Positions 1 to 9,646 of a DNA stretch of 64,000 nucleotides are shown in pieces (the first letter of the stretch is position 1; every line of letters begins with the position of its first letter). The notes under the pieces are model-generated. The model made no database searches, was not told the origin of the DNA, and was given only the letters and a program-made list of their open reading frames with translations. The stretch covers positions 186,001-250,000 of the forward strand of contig NZ_JAECRZ010000005.1 of assembly GCF_016019955.1 (NCBI RefSeq), written 5' to 3'. The position numbers and the translations under genes are program-made. The stretch comes from Thiosulfatihalobacter marinus (lineage in GTDB: Bacteria > Pseudomonadota > Alphaproteobacteria > Rhodobacterales > Rhodobacteraceae).

Positions 1-509
1 ACCAGTGCCTCGGCGCTTTCGTTCCAGCCAACGGAGATCTGTTTGGGCGCGGTCAGCGGCGGGGCATTGTCGGGCACCATCAGCACCGGGGCCTGGCCCT
101 CGAACAGCGCCGCCTCCAGCGTGGGTTCCAGTTCGGCGCCGCGATCCTCGCCATAGGGTTTGGGCAGGATCACCAGATCGGCGAACCGCGCATGGGCCGC
201 CACATGGCGCCCCAGATCGGCAATCTGGGCGACGCCGCTATCCGTGGCCCAGCGAATGCCGGAAGCCTTGAGCAGGTCGCGCGCCGCCGATTCGACGGCC
301 TCGGATTCCGCCTGTGCGAGGCTGAGTGTTTCCTGAAGAATCATCGCACTGGCACCCGCGTAATAATACCCGGCCTGGCTGCGATCGACGCCAAGGCAGA
401 GCACGTCGTAATGGGCATCCTGCGCCCCGGCCAGCGCAATCCCCTGGGCAACCGGGCCGGCGGCCAGGCTGGGATCGGTCAGCACGGTCAGCAGAGATTT
501 ATAGGCCAT
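1..509 (-). CDS. universal stress protein (UspA family), 3' end cut by window
   Basis: About 169 codons are visible, reading leftwards from an ATG at 509; the stop lies outside the window. The protein opens [12 protein letters not shown] and continues as a Usp-type alpha/beta fold, with the second half ([10 protein letters not shown], then [11 protein letters not shown]) looking like the nucleotide-binding end of the family. UspA-type proteins are cytoplasmic stress proteins, often ATP-binding, and in several bacteria are induced by oxygen limitation. It is divergent from ccoN and shares a 221-bp intergenic region with a perfect FnrL-type box, so joint oxygen control with the cbb3 oxidase is plausible; that is inference. 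The family call is good; the substrate or partner is unknown. Confidence 0.8.
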   Translation of the reverse strand, partial: MAYKSLLTVLTDPSLAAGPVAQGIALAGAQDAHYDVLCLGVDRSQAGYYYAGASAMILQETLSLAQAESEAVESAARDLLKASGIRWATDSGVAQIADLGRHVAAHARFADLVILPKPYGEDRGAELEPTLEAALFEGQAPVLMVPDNAPPLTAPKQISVGWNESAEAL

Positions 510-623
510 CTGGGCACTCCCGTGTTTTCAAAAGGTATAGGTTACATGTAGCTTTGCCTGTGAGGGGCAGTCGCCCCCCGTCCGGTGTGATTTCGATAGG
601 GGCGCATTTCGGATCGCGACGCT

Positions 624-637
624 TTGATGCAGATCAA
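624..637. promoter_or_regulatory. FnrL-type box upstream of ccoN
   Basis: TTGAT-GCAG-ATCAA is a perfect match to the FNR/FnrL consensus. It lies 94 bp before the ccoN ATG and 115 bp before the divergent usp start. A TATAAC hexamer at 676-681 could be the ccoN -10, which would put the box centre near -58. FnrL activation of cco operons under low oxygen is established in Rhodobacter; the assignment here is by similarity. Confidence 0.85.
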
Positions 638-730
638 GGCACCTTTTTCGCTGCAACCGCAAAAAGCGGTCAGTCTATAACAGCCAGGGCACAGTCGAGT
701 CGTGTCCGGCAAAGACGTAAGGGACGCAAA

Positions 731-2332
731 ATGGTTAATTACATCAAGCTGATCGCGCTTGGTCTCGTCACGCTGTTCGCGATGATGGGGATCAATTTCG
801 CGCGTGACGTGGCCTATCAGTTCCATGCCATTATCGTGGCATTGGTTGCTGGTGGCCTGTTTATCTGGACTCTGCGGGGCATCGGCACAAAAGTGTCGCA
901 CCCACAGGACGAATACATGGATGGCGTGATCCGCGCCGGCGTGATCGCCACCGCCCTGTGGGGTGTTGTCGGCTTTCTGGCCGGTGTTTTCATCGCCTTT
1001 CAGCTGGCATTTCCGGCTCTGAATTTCGAATGGGCTCAGGGCTATGCCAACTTTGGCCGCCTTCGCCCGCTGCATACGTCGGCGGTGATTTTCGCGTTTG
1101 GCGGCAACGCGCTTATCGCGTCGTCGTTCTATGTGGTGCAGCGCACCAGCGCGGCGCGCCTGTGGGGCGGCAATCTGGCGTGGTTCGTGTTCTGGGGCTA
1201 TCAGCTGTTCATCGTGCTGGCCGCGACCGGCTATCTGCTGGGCGGTACCCAGTCCAAGGAATACGCGGAGCCTGAATGGTACGTGGACCTGTGGCTGACA
1301 ATTGTTTGGGTGGCCTATCTGGCGGTCTTCCTGGGCACGGTTATCAAGCGCAAGGAACCCCACATTTATGTGGCGAACTGGTTCTACCTGGCCTTTATCG
1401 TGACCATTGCCATGCTGCATGTGGTCAACAACATGACCATTCCGGTCAGCATCTGGGGATCAAAATCGGTCATCGTCTGGGCCGGGGTCCAGGATGCGAT
1501 GATCCAGTGGTGGTACGGTCACAACGCCGTCGGCTTTTTCCTGACCGCGGGCTTTTTGGGGATGATGTACTACTTCATCCCGAAACAGGCCGAGCGTCCG
1601 GTTTTCTCGTACAAGCTGTCGATCATTCACTTCTGGGCGCTGATCTTTCTGTATATCTGGGCCGGTCCGCACCATTTGCACTATACCGCGCTGCCTGACT
1701 GGGCCTCGACGCTGGGCATGGTGTTCTCGGTGGTCCTGTGGATGCCGTCCTGGGGTGGCATGATCAACGGTCTGATGACGCTGAGTGGCGCCTGGGACAA
1801 GCTGCGCACCGACCCGGTGATCCGTATGATGGTGATCTCTGTCGGGTTTTACGGCATGTCGACCTTTGAAGGCCCGATGATGTCGATCCGCGCGGTGAAC
1901 TCGCTGTCGCACTACACTGACTGGACCATTGGCCACGTGCATTCCGGTGCGCTGGGCTGGAACGGCATGATCACCTTTGGTGTGCTGTATTTCCTGGTAC
2001 CGGTCCTGTGGAAACGCGAGCGTCTGTATTCGCTGCAACTTGTGAGCTGGCACTTCTGGCTCGCCACGATCGGTATCGTGCTTTATGCCGCGTCGATGTG
2101 GGTGACAGGTATCATGGAAGGCCTGATGTGGCGTGAAGTGGATGCCAACGGCTTCCTGGTGAATTCGTTCGCCGATACCGTGGCGGCCAAGTTCCCGATG
2201 TATGTGGTGCGCGCGCTTGGCGGGGTCCTGTTCCTCGCGGGGGCCGTGGTCATGTGCTACAACCTGTGGATGACTGTACGGAAAGCGCCGGCCAAGGAAG
2301 CCAGCCTCTCTGTTGCAGTCCCGGCCGAATAA
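731..2332 (+). CDS. ccoN: cytochrome c oxidase cbb3-type, subunit I
   Basis: The 533-aa catalytic subunit of the cbb3 terminal oxidase, a 12-14 helix inner-membrane haem-copper protein reducing O2 to water at high affinity. It contains the expected His-bearing helices ([17 protein letters not shown] near residue 105; [11 protein letters not shown] and [10 protein letters not shown] around the binuclear centre; [13 protein letters not shown] near residue 400). The ATG at 731 follows a TAAGGGA Shine-Dalgarno; the longer upstream reading frame has no support. It is the first gene of ccoNOQP, with ccoO starting 13 bp after its stop. An FnrL-type box lies upstream. Length is normal for the family. 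Confidence 0.97.
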   Translation: MVNYIKLIALGLVTLFAMMGINFARDVAYQFHAIIVALVAGGLFIWTLRGIGTKVSHPQDEYMDGVIRAGVIATALWGVVGFLAGVFIAFQLAFPALNFEWAQGYANFGRLRPLHTSAVIFAFGGNALIASSFYVVQRTSAARLWGGNLAWFVFWGYQLFIVLAATGYLLGGTQSKEYAEPEWYVDLWLTIVWVAYLAVFLGTVIKRKEPHIYVANWFYLAFIVTIAMLHVVNNMTIPVSIWGSKSVIVWAGVQDAMIQWWYGHNAVGFFLTAGFLGMMYYFIPKQAERPVFSYKLSIIHFWALIFLYIWAGPHHLHYTALPDWASTLGMVFSVVLWMPSWGGMINGLMTLSGAWDKLRTDPVIRMMVISVGFYGMSTFEGPMMSIRAVNSLSHYTDWTIGHVHSGALGWNGMITFGVLYFLVPVLWKRERLYSLQLVSWHFWLATIGIVLYAASMWVTGIMEGLMWREVDANGFLVNSFADTVAAKFPMYVVRALGGVLFLAGAVVMCYNLWMTVRKAPAKEASLSVAVPAE

Positions 2333-2345
2333 GGAGAGTCGGACA

Positions 2346-3074
2346 ATGGGAATTCTCGACAAACACAAGATCCTCGAGACCAACGCGACACTCCTGCTGG
2401 TGGTCAGCTTTCTGGTTGTCACCATCGGTGGCATCGTGCAGATCGCGCCGCTGTTCTGGCTGGAAAACACCATCGAGGATGTAGAGGGCATGCGCCCCTA
2501 CACCCCGCTGGAGATGGCCGGGCGTGAAGTGTATCTGCGCGAAGGTTGCTATGTGTGCCACAGCCAGATGATCCGCCCGTTGCGCGATGAGGTTGAACGC
2601 TATGGTCCCTATTCGCTGGCGGCGGAATCGAAATACGATCGTCCGTTCCAGTGGGGCTCCAAGCGCACCGGGCCGGACTTGGCGCGCGTGGGCGGCCGGT
2701 ATTCGGACGACTGGCACCAGGACCACATGAGTGATCCGCAGTCGGTCGTGCCGGAATCGGTGATGCCGAAATATGGTTTCCTCAACAAGAAGATGATTGA
2801 TGGAAAGTATATCGGCGAAATCATGGCAACCAACGCATTGCTGGGCGCGCCCTATACCGAGGAGATGATCGAACAGGCGCAGGCGGATTTTGCCGCGCAG
2901 GCCGATCCCGACAGCGACTATGACGGGCTGCTGGAGCGCTATGGCGACAATGTCAACGTGCGCAATTTCGATGGCCAGCCCGGCGTGTCGGAAATGGACG
3001 CGATGATTGCGTATCTTCAGATGTTGGGCACGCTGGTCGATTTCTCGACCTTCGTACCTGACGCATCGCGGTAA
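2346..3074 (+). CDS. ccoO: cytochrome c oxidase cbb3-type, subunit II (mono-haem)
   Basis: A 242-aa membrane-anchored cytochrome c. One N-terminal helix (about residues 14-34) is followed by a periplasmic domain with a single haem c site, CYVCH at residues 68-72, and a candidate axial Met in the VMPKYGFL stretch. It passes electrons from CcoP to the CcoN haems. The start at 2346 follows AAGGAGAGT; an in-frame codon at 2313 lies within ccoN and is not needed. It is the second gene of the ccoNOQP operon, 11 bp before ccoQ. Confidence 0.97.
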   Translation: MGILDKHKILETNATLLLVVSFLVVTIGGIVQIAPLFWLENTIEDVEGMRPYTPLEMAGREVYLREGCYVCHSQMIRPLRDEVERYGPYSLAAESKYDRPFQWGSKRTGPDLARVGGRYSDDWHQDHMSDPQSVVPESVMPKYGFLNKKMIDGKYIGEIMATNALLGAPYTEEMIEQAQADFAAQADPDSDYDGLLERYGDNVNVRNFDGQPGVSEMDAMIAYLQMLGTLVDFSTFVPDASR

Positions 3075-3085
3075 GGGAGGGAAAC

Positions 3086-3271
3086 ATGGAAACCTATTCC
3101 TTTTTGCGACAGTTCGCCGACAGCTGGATGTTGCTGTTCCTGTTCACCTTTTTCATCGGCGTTATCCTTTGGGCATTCCGCCCCTGGGCAAGCCGGAGCT
3201 ACCGCGATACAGCCAACATCCCGTTCCGGCATGAAGACAGACCCGCCACGGACAAGGAGGCGCGGAGATGA
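3086..3271 (+). CDS. ccoQ: cbb3-type oxidase small subunit CcoQ
   Basis: A 61-aa single-helix protein (hydrophobic residues about 13-32, [18 protein letters not shown]) with a short charged C-terminal tail. CcoQ is a small accessory subunit that stabilises the assembled cbb3 complex, notably in the presence of oxygen in Rhodobacter. Its position between ccoO and ccoP, its size and its topology identify it. The stop overlaps the ccoP start by 4 bp (ATGA), so translation is probably coupled. A GGGAGG Shine-Dalgarno precedes the ATG. Confidence 0.93.
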   Translation: METYSFLRQFADSWMLLFLFTFFIGVILWAFRPWASRSYRDTANIPFRHEDRPATDKEARR

Positions 3272-4140
3272 GCAAGAAATCCGAAATCAAGAAGGGCGAT
3301 CCGGAAACCACCGGCCATAGCTGGGACGGTATCCAGGAATTCAACAACCCCTTGCCGCGCTGGTGGGTCTGGGTGTTCTACGCGACCATCGTGTGGGGCA
3401 TCGGCTATACCATCGCCTATCCGGCCTGGCCGGGGATCAAGGGTGCCACCGCAGGCGTGCTGGGCTATTCCACGCGCGGCGAGGTGGCCAAGGACATCGC
3501 CCGGGTCAACGCGGCCAACGCGCCGATCAACGCCAGGCTGGAAGCGGCCGAGCTGACAGAGATCAGCGCCGATCCCGAGTTGCAGGGCTATGCGGCCTCG
3601 GCCGGCTCTGCCGTGTTCAAGACCTTCTGCGCACAGTGCCACGGGTCGGGCGCGGCAGGGGCCAAGGGCTATCCCAACCTGCTGGACAATGACTGGCTTT
3701 GGGGCGGTGACATTGATGCGATCTACACCACCGTCAAGGTTGGAGTGCGTCAGCCCGAGGACGCGGATGGCGATTATCTGCGCCAGTCCGAGATGCCCGC
3801 CTTTGGTGAAATGCTGGAAGGCGAGGAGATCGGCCAGGTGGTCAACTATGTGATGTCGTTGTCGGGCACCCCCGAGGACGCGTCGCAAGTGGACGCCGGC
3901 GCGGTGGTCTTCGGAGAAAACTGCGCCTCCTGCCACGGCGACAATGGCAAGGGCGACCGGAGCCAGGGCGCGCCGAACCTGTCGGATGCGATCTGGTTGT
4001 ATGGCGGGGACTACGAAACCCTGACCGAGACCGTCACCTACAGCCGCCGTGGCGTGATGCCGGCGTGGCAGGACCGCCTGAGCGAAGCGCAGGTGCGTGC
4101 GGTTGCGGCCTATGTCCACCAGTTGGGCGGCGGCGAATAA
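3268..4140 (+). CDS. ccoP: cytochrome c oxidase cbb3-type, subunit III (di-haem)
   Basis: A 290-aa di-haem cytochrome c. It has an N-terminal CcoP-type region with one helix (about residues 32-50) and two periplasmic haem c domains: CAQCH at residues 121-125 and CASCH at 219-223. Candidate axial methionines follow each (EMPAFG and VMPAW). It receives electrons from soluble or membrane cytochrome c and hands them to CcoO. It is the last gene of the structural operon; a strong hairpin terminator follows 44 bp after the stop. Confidence 0.97.
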   Translation: MSKKSEIKKGDPETTGHSWDGIQEFNNPLPRWWVWVFYATIVWGIGYTIAYPAWPGIKGATAGVLGYSTRGEVAKDIARVNAANAPINARLEAAELTEISADPELQGYAASAGSAVFKTFCAQCHGSGAAGAKGYPNLLDNDWLWGGDIDAIYTTVKVGVRQPEDADGDYLRQSEMPAFGEMLEGEEIGQVVNYVMSLSGTPEDASQVDAGAVVFGENCASCHGDNGKGDRSQGAPNLSDAIWLYGGDYETLTETVTYSRRGVMPAWQDRLSEAQVRAVAAYVHQLGGGE

Positions 4141-4183
4141 GACACGGGACGCCCGGCCATTCCTGCCGGGCAGCACAAGGAAG

Positions 4184-4216
4184 ACCGGCCCCCGGAAACA
4201 GGGGCCGGTTTTTTTC
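4184..4216 (+). terminator. rho-independent terminator after ccoNOQP
   Basis: The stem ACCGGCCCC (4184-4192) and GGGGCCGGT (4201-4209) is a perfect 9-bp pair with an 8-nt loop, followed by a run of T. It lies between the convergent ccoP and DUF2270 genes. Confidence 0.88.
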
Positions 4217-4219
4217 GTG

Positions 4220-4912
4220 TCAGCCCATCGAGCTTTGGGAGCCGCGCGCGCGCGCCCTTTGGGCATCGCGGCGGCTGGACCAGATGGCGATGCCGATCCA
4301 GGCCATGATATAAAGCGTGCTGATGGCGACGATGAATTCGCCCGGCAGGGGGCCGATATCAGCGCGGCGAAACGCCTGCTCCAGGCTGGTCACAGGGGTG
4401 GGGTGCACCGCCAGCTTGCCAGCAAAGGCCAGTGACTGGATCAGCAGGATCCACAGATAGTTGCGCCGGATGCGCCGCCCGATCGCTGTCAGGAAGGACA
4501 CGTGATAGGCCGGGCGCATGTAATCGCTGGCCAGGGTTTTCTGCCAGTTCTCTTCCATGTGCAGATCGCCGTCATGCAGGAGCGGGGCATAGAAATGGGT
4601 TTCCATCCATCGCGCCCGCGCGCGCCAGACGTTGAAATAGCGGTACCGGCGGGCTTCGAGGATCAGGAAGAAGACGATCAGCACCCCGACCAGCGCCAGC
4701 GGCAGGGGCGAGGCATCGGGCGAGGCAAAGGAGATCGACAGCGCCAGCCCCAGCGTGACGACCGACCAGTTGGTGGTGGTGTCCAGACGCGTGCGCCAGA
4801 TCGTACTTCGGTACACCTCGCCGCGATAGAGATGGGCCACGGCGCCGATCTCGGCACTGGTAAGGGATTTGCGTTCCGTGTGCGGGGCGGTGGTGCTGTC
4901 GGGTTGCGGCAT
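4220..4912 (-). CDS. DUF2270 family membrane protein
   Basis: A 230-aa protein of the DUF2270 family, recognisable by its N-terminal part (EIGAVAHLYRGEVYRSTIWRTRLD, then TTNWSVVTLGLALS) and by RYRYFNVWRARARWMETHFY. Two hydrophobic segments lie at about residues 52-90 and further ones near 150-170 and 200-222. The function of the family is unknown. In this order it is often found beside cco genes; here it sits convergent to ccoP and divergent from ccoG. The ATG at 4912 follows CAGGAGTTGACG; the longer upstream frame has no support. An FnrL-type box 214 bp upstream may act on it, but that is a long distance. Confidence 0.8.
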   Translation of the reverse strand: MPQPDSTTAPHTERKSLTSAEIGAVAHLYRGEVYRSTIWRTRLDTTTNWSVVTLGLALSISFASPDASPLPLALVGVLIVFFLILEARRYRYFNVWRARARWMETHFYAPLLHDGDLHMEENWQKTLASDYMRPAYHVSFLTAIGRRIRRNYLWILLIQSLAFAGKLAVHPTPVTSLEQAFRRADIGPLPGEFIVAISTLYIMAWIGIAIWSSRRDAQRARARGSQSSMG

Positions 4913-5125
4913 CGTCAACTCCTGGGTCTGTCCCCATTGATCCTGCGCCACTGGCGCGGGAACAGCAAGAAAGCAGGGATTTTGAACGCGCGGGGGCCGG
5001 CCCGGTCGCTTTGCGGCAATCGCGCGATGGCAGGGCCAGGGGGGCAACGATTGGCGCACGGGGCAAAAGATGTGCGCGATATGCCTTTAATAATAAGGCG
5101 AAAATCGCGGTTTTTCCGGTCAGAC

Positions 5126-5139
5126 TTGACAGAGATCAA
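5126..5139. promoter_or_regulatory. FnrL-type box with no gene at a normal distance
   Basis: TTGAC-AGAG-ATCAA differs from the perfect FNR palindrome at one base. If it activates rightward transcription at -41.5, a transcript would start near 5174, in a stretch that lacks a convincing gene. Confidence 0.6.
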
Positions 5140-5483
5140 GGGAAACCCGGATGAATCGGCGCAGTATCAACGCCAACGGAGCCAAACCGGGGTTGCCCCC
5201 GGGGTTCTGAGAGAAACCCCTGTTGCTGGTGCAGATGGGGTCATAGGTATCGGTCTTCCCGTCCTGTTCGCGCGTTTCCTGGGAAGGCCGGTACCTTTTT
5301 CATTTTCCGCGCCCTTGCTGACGTTTTCCCCTGTTTGTCGTATCGGGAGTCTTGCGACACTGACGAAAGGTAATTTGTGGGCCGTTCCAGTCCGCGCGCA
5401 CCGGTCACGGCGGCGATTTGGCCTGGAATGGCGATGCAGGGCAGGCGGGGTGCGACAAGAAACCTATATCGGAGATGCTTAAT

Positions 5484-5497
5484 TTGATACAGGTCAA
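5484..5497. promoter_or_regulatory. FnrL-type box upstream of ccoG
   Basis: TTGAT-ACAG-GTCAA matches the FNR consensus with one asymmetric base. It lies 62 bp before the ccoG GTG start and is oriented to drive ccoGHIS under low oxygen. Confidence 0.8.
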
Positions 5498-5559
5498 AGT
5501 CCCGAAGAGATAAGATTGAGACAAGACCCCTACCCATTCCCCAGGACGAGAGCGATTCC

Positions 5560-6987
5560 GTGAGCAGCAATCCCGAGCCATCCCTGTACGCGGCGCGCGA
5601 GCCGGTTTTTCCCAAACGTGTGAAAGGCAAGTTCCGCAACCTGAAATGGTACATCATGGCGATCACGCTGGGCATCTATTACCTGACGCCCTGGATACGC
5701 TGGGATCGCGGGCCAAGCCTGCCGGATCAGGCGGTGCTGGTGGATCTGGCCAATCGCCGGTTTTTCTTTTTCATGATCGAGATATGGCCGCATGAATTCT
5801 ATTTCGTGGCCGGGTTGCTGATCATGGCGGGGCTGGGGCTGTTCCTGTTTACTTCGGCGCTGGGGCGGGTGTGGTGCGGCTATGCCTGTCCGCAGACGGT
5901 GTGGACGGACCTGTTCATCCTTGTCGAACGATGGATCGAGGGCGACCGAAACGCGCGTCTGCGCCTGCATCGCCAGAAGAAATGGGATTTGCGCAAGCTG
6001 CGGCTGCGCCTGACCAAGATGATCGTTTGGCTGTTCATCGGTCTCGCCACCGGCGGGGCATGGGTGTTCTATTTCACCGACGCGCCGGCGCTGTTGCAGG
6101 ATCTGTTGAACGGGACCGCGCATTCGATCGCCTATACGACGATCGCGGTTCTGACCTTTACCACAGTGTTTTTCGGCGCCATCGCGCGCGAACAGATCTG
6201 TATCTATGCCTGTCCCTGGCCGCGGATTCAGGCCGCGATGATGGATGAAGAGACCCTGACCGTGGGCTATCGCCACTGGCGGGGCGAGCCGCGCGGCAAG
6301 GGCAAGCGCACCGCCGACAGCGAACTGGGCGATTGCATCGATTGCATGGCCTGCGTGAACGTGTGTCCGGTGGGGATCGATATTCGCGACGGGCAGCAGA
6401 TGGAGTGCATCACCTGCGCGCTGTGCATCGACGCCTGTGACGAGATGATGGAGAAGGTGGGCAAGCCGCGAGGCCTGGTCGACTATCTGGCGGTCGGAGA
6501 CGAGGCGCACGAGACGGCGGGCAACGCGCCGCGCAGCATCTGGAAGCACCATTTCCTGCGCCCGCGTACGCTGCTTTATACCGGGCTTTGGTCGCTGGTG
6601 GGCGTGTTTCTGGTGGTGGCGCTGTTCATGCGCTCGGATATCGACGTGACGGTGGCGCCGGTGCGCAACCCGACATATGTGACATTGGCGGACGGATCGA
6701 TCCGCAATACATACGAGGTGCGGCTGCGCAACAAGCAGGGCGAAGTGCGCCCCTTCCGTGTGACCGCGCGTGGCGATCCGGTGCTGCGGATCGAGCTGGA
6801 GGGTACGCCCTATGAAACCGTCAACGTGCCGGCGGACCAGATCAGATTGCAGCGGGTTTACGTGATCGCGCCCAAGGGATCCGCCCCGGCGGAGAGCGCC
6901 CGGACCGATATTCGTATCTGGGTGGAAGATATCAGCAACGGGGATCGCGTTTACAAGAACACGGTCTTCAACGGAAGGAACAACTGA
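5560..6987 (+). CDS. ccoG: cytochrome c oxidase accessory protein CcoG (RdxB/FixG)
   Basis: A 475-aa polyferredoxin-like membrane protein needed for cbb3 biogenesis, proposed to reduce Cu(II) for delivery to the oxidase. It shows several hydrophobic segments, the CGYACPQ and CIYACPW motifs, and a ferredoxin module with two cysteine clusters (first cluster C259-x2-C262-x2-C265-x3-C269-P), then a C-terminal periplasmic immunoglobulin-like part. It begins with GTG at 5560, the only start that fits the conserved N-terminus. Its stop overlaps the ccoH ATG by one base (TGATG). An FnrL-type box lies upstream. Confidence 0.95.
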   Translation: MSSNPEPSLYAAREPVFPKRVKGKFRNLKWYIMAITLGIYYLTPWIRWDRGPSLPDQAVLVDLANRRFFFFMIEIWPHEFYFVAGLLIMAGLGLFLFTSALGRVWCGYACPQTVWTDLFILVERWIEGDRNARLRLHRQKKWDLRKLRLRLTKMIVWLFIGLATGGAWVFYFTDAPALLQDLLNGTAHSIAYTTIAVLTFTTVFFGAIAREQICIYACPWPRIQAAMMDEETLTVGYRHWRGEPRGKGKRTADSELGDCIDCMACVNVCPVGIDIRDGQQMECITCALCIDACDEMMEKVGKPRGLVDYLAVGDEAHETAGNAPRSIWKHHFLRPRTLLYTGLWSLVGVFLVVALFMRSDIDVTVAPVRNPTYVTLADGSIRNTYEVRLRNKQGEVRPFRVTARGDPVLRIELEGTPYETVNVPADQIRLQRVYVIAPKGSAPAESARTDIRIWVEDISNGDRVYKNTVFNGRNN

Positions 6988-7448
6988 TGGCCGAACGCGA
7001 GTTCACAGGGCGCCACGCGCTGATGGTATTTGTTGGCGGATTTGGCGTGATCATCGCCGTCAACCTGGCGCTGGCCTGGAATGCGATCAGCACGTTTCCG
7101 GGGCTGGAAGTAAAGAATTCCTATACCGCCAGCCAACAGTTCGACCTGCGCCGCGATTCGCAGGATGCGCTGGGCTGGAATGTGTCGGCCAGCGCCGGGG
7201 ACGGGCAGGTGATCCTGTCGATCCGGGACGCGAATGGCGCCCCGGTCGAGGTGACGCGGCTGTATGCGGTGGTGGGGCGTCCGACCCACGAGCGCGACGA
7301 CGTGGAGCCGGCGTTTGCATTTGACGGCACGGCCTATGTTGCGCCGGTGGCGCTGGAGCCGGGCAACTGGAGCGTCCGGGTGAGCGCCACGGCCAGCGAC
7401 GGCACGGATTTCACGCGCCGCATCATGTTGCTGGTGAAAAAGGGCTGA
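6987..7448 (+). CDS. ccoH: cbb3 oxidase assembly protein CcoH (FixH)
   Basis: A 153-aa protein with one N-terminal helix (about residues 8-30, ALMVFVGGFGVIIAVNLALA) and a periplasmic beta-rich domain, as in the FixH family. FixH/CcoH stays with the cbb3 complex and is needed for its maturation, probably with the copper pump CcoI. It lies between ccoG (1-bp overlap) and ccoI (3-bp gap), the canonical ccoGHIS order. Length is normal. Confidence 0.93.
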   Translation: MAEREFTGRHALMVFVGGFGVIIAVNLALAWNAISTFPGLEVKNSYTASQQFDLRRDSQDALGWNVSASAGDGQVILSIRDANGAPVEVTRLYAVVGRPTHERDDVEPAFAFDGTAYVAPVALEPGNWSVRVSATASDGTDFTRRIMLLVKKG

Positions 7449-7451
7449 ACC

Positions 7452-9638
7452 ATGACGGCGGCGATGCGTCCGACGATCTCGGCCTGTCCGGCCTGTGACG
7501 CAGCCCCGGCGGCCGAGGCGCTGGCCGAACGCGCCGCGCAGAAGGAGGCGCAGCTGGCCCTGTCGGTGCCCGGCGTGCATTGCGCATTGTGCATCACCAC
7601 GGTGGAAGATGCGCTGACGCGCCACCCCGGCGTCAGGTCCGCGCGGGTGAACCTGACGCTGAAACGGGCCACGGTGGAGGCCGCGCCGGAGGTGGAGGCC
7701 GACGCGCTGGTCGGGGTGCTGGAGGGGATCGGCTATGAGGCGCACGAGCTGGACGCGGGCACGCTGAGCGCGACGCAGACCGACAAGGCGGGGCGTGACC
7801 TGTTGATGCGGCTGGCGGTGGCGGGGTTCGCGACGATGAACGTGATGCTGTTGTCGATCTCGGTCTGGTCCGGGGCCGAGGCGGCGACGCGCGACATGTT
7901 TCACTGGATCTCGGCGGCGATCGCGTTGCCGACGATCGTGTTTTCTGGGCGCCCGTTCTTCGTAAGCGCCTGGGGCGCGCTGAAGCACCGCCGGCTGAAT
8001 ATGGATGTCCCGATCGTGCTGGCCATCGTGCTGGCGCTGGCGACATCGCTGTGGGAAACCTCGCTGAGCGGGGAATACGCTTATTTCGACGCGGCGCTGG
8101 CGCTGGTGTTCTTTTTGCTGGCGGGGCGCTATCTGGATTATCGCACGCGCGCGGTGGCGCGTTCGGCGGCCGAGGAGCTGGCGGCGCTGGAAGTGCCGCG
8201 CGCGGTGCGGTTGCGCGACGGTGCGGAGGAAACCGTGCAGGTCAGCGCGCTGGTGGCGGGCGATCTGGTGCTGGTGCGCCCGGGCGGGCGGATGCCGGTG
8301 GACGGGGAGATCGTCGAGGGGCAATCCGAGCTGGACCGGTCGCTGCTGACCGGGGAAACGGTGCCCGTTTTCGCCGGGCCGGGGCTGGGCGTGAGCGCGG
8401 GCGAAGTGAACCTGACCGGGCCGCTGGTGGTGCGGGCGACGGCGGTGGGCGAGGAAACCAGCCTGCATCGCATGGCCGATCTGGTGGCAATCGCGGAATC
8501 GGGCCGGTCGAATTATACCTCGCTGGCGGACAAGGCGGCCAGGCTGTATGCGCCCGGCGTGCATATCCTGTCGGCGCTGAGCTTTGTGGGCTGGTATCTT
8601 TATACCTGGGACATGCGCACGGCGCTGAATATCGCGGCGGCGGTGCTGATCATCACCTGCCCCTGCGCGCTGGGCCTTGCGGTGCCGGCGGTGACGACGG
8701 CGGCCTCGGGGCGATTGTTCCGCAAGGGCATGTTGATCAAGCACGCGACGGCGCTGGAGCGGCTGGCGCAGGTGGATGTGGTGGTGTTCGACAAGACCGG
8801 CACCCTGACGGCGGGCACGCCGGACCTGATCAATCTGGAGGATTTTTCGCCCGAAGAGCTGAGCGTGGCGCTGGCGCTGGCGCAGGGGTCGTCGCACCCG
8901 CTGAGCCAGGCGTTGAGCGCGGCGGCGCAAGGCGCGGGCGTGCGCCCGGCGGCGCTGAGCGGGATCGAGGAAGTTCCGGGATATGGCACGCAGGGGCGTC
9001 TGGATGGCGCGCTGGTGCGGCTGGGCCGGGCAAGCTGGGTGGGCGCGGCGCCGCTGGCGCAGACGGCGGCGTTCCTGTCGCTGGGCGAGGGTGCGCCACG
9101 GGCGTTCCGGTTCGCGGATTCGCTGCGTCCCGGCGCAGAGGCGGCGGTGGCGGCGCTGAAGGCGGATGGCAAGGACGTGCTGTTGATGTCAGGCGATACG
9201 GCGGGTGCTGTCGAGGCGCTGGCCGGCCGGCTGGGGATCACGCATTGGGTGGCCGAGGCGCTGCCCGAGGACAAGGCCGCGAAGGTGCAGGCGCTGGCCG
9301 ATGAGGGGCGACATGTGCTGATGGTGGGCGACGGGCTGAACGACACGGCGGCACTGGCCTCGGCGCATGTGTCGATTTCGCCGGCCTCGGCGCTGGATGC
9401 GGCGCGGGTGGCTTCGGATATCGTGCTGCTGGGGGGCGACCTGGAGCCGATTGCAGAGGCCCTGAGCACGGCGCGGTCGGCCACGAAACGTATCCGCGAG
9501 AATTTCCGTATCGCGACAGTGTATAATATCGTGGCCGTGCCGCTGGCGGTGGCCGGTCTGGCCACGCCGCTGATCGCGGCCTTGGCCATGTCGCTGAGTT
9601 CCATTACCGTATCGCTGAACGCGCTGCGCCTGAGGTAG
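7452..9638 (+). CDS. ccoI: copper-exporting P1B-type ATPase CcoI (FixI)
   Basis: A 728-aa P-type ATPase that exports Cu(I) to the periplasm for cbb3 assembly rather than for copper tolerance. In order: an N-terminal CPAC pair (C12, C15) typical of the CcoI type, a heavy-metal-associated domain with C44-A-L-C47, eight expected helices, the actuator TGE motif (LLTGETVPV), the metal-translocating C403-P-C405, the phosphorylated D447 in DKTGT, an HP motif in the N-domain (SSHPLSQAL), and GDGLNDTAALASA in the hinge. The CALC metal site replaces the usual CxxC core of GMxCxxC with GVHCALC. It is the third gene of ccoGHIS. Confidence 0.95.
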   Translation: MTAAMRPTISACPACDAAPAAEALAERAAQKEAQLALSVPGVHCALCITTVEDALTRHPGVRSARVNLTLKRATVEAAPEVEADALVGVLEGIGYEAHELDAGTLSATQTDKAGRDLLMRLAVAGFATMNVMLLSISVWSGAEAATRDMFHWISAAIALPTIVFSGRPFFVSAWGALKHRRLNMDVPIVLAIVLALATSLWETSLSGEYAYFDAALALVFFLLAGRYLDYRTRAVARSAAEELAALEVPRAVRLRDGAEETVQVSALVAGDLVLVRPGGRMPVDGEIVEGQSELDRSLLTGETVPVFAGPGLGVSAGEVNLTGPLVVRATAVGEETSLHRMADLVAIAESGRSNYTSLADKAARLYAPGVHILSALSFVGWYLYTWDMRTALNIAAAVLIITCPCALGLAVPAVTTAASGRLFRKGMLIKHATALERLAQVDVVVFDKTGTLTAGTPDLINLEDFSPEELSVALALAQGSSHPLSQALSAAAQGAGVRPAALSGIEEVPGYGTQGRLDGALVRLGRASWVGAAPLAQTAAFLSLGEGAPRAFRFADSLRPGAEAAVAALKADGKDVLLMSGDTAGAVEALAGRLGITHWVAEALPEDKAAKVQALADEGRHVLMVGDGLNDTAALASAHVSISPASALDAARVASDIVLLGGDLEPIAEALSTARSATKRIRENFRIATVYNIVAVPLAVAGLATPLIAALAMSLSSITVSLNALRLR

Positions 9639-9646
9639 AGACCACC

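Larger units (their letters stand above)
4913..5559. other. 647-bp intergenic region with two FnrL-type boxes
   Basis: The region lies between the divergent DUF2270 gene and ccoG. It holds two FnrL-type boxes (5126-5139 and 5484-5497). The second serves ccoG. The first lies 421 bp from ccoG and 214 bp from DUF2270, so neither start is at a usual distance. Downstream of it are two mutually overlapping hairpins (5187-5202 and 5201-5220). No convincing protein gene was seen; a 19-codon frame at 5151-5210 exists but has no independent support. Confidence 0.6.

Noticed and set aside
5151-5210. 19-codon frame MNRRSINANG... after the FnrL-type box
   Set aside because: Starts upstream of the transcript start expected from the box, and nothing else supports it.
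4502-5482. Plus-strand frame of 326 codons
   Set aside because: Overlaps DUF2270 antisense; the part beyond 4912 has no recognisable protein and no Shine-Dalgarno.
6951-8930. 659-codon minus-strand frame
   Set aside because: Antisense to ccoH and ccoI and rich in Arg/His/Gln; no family likeness.
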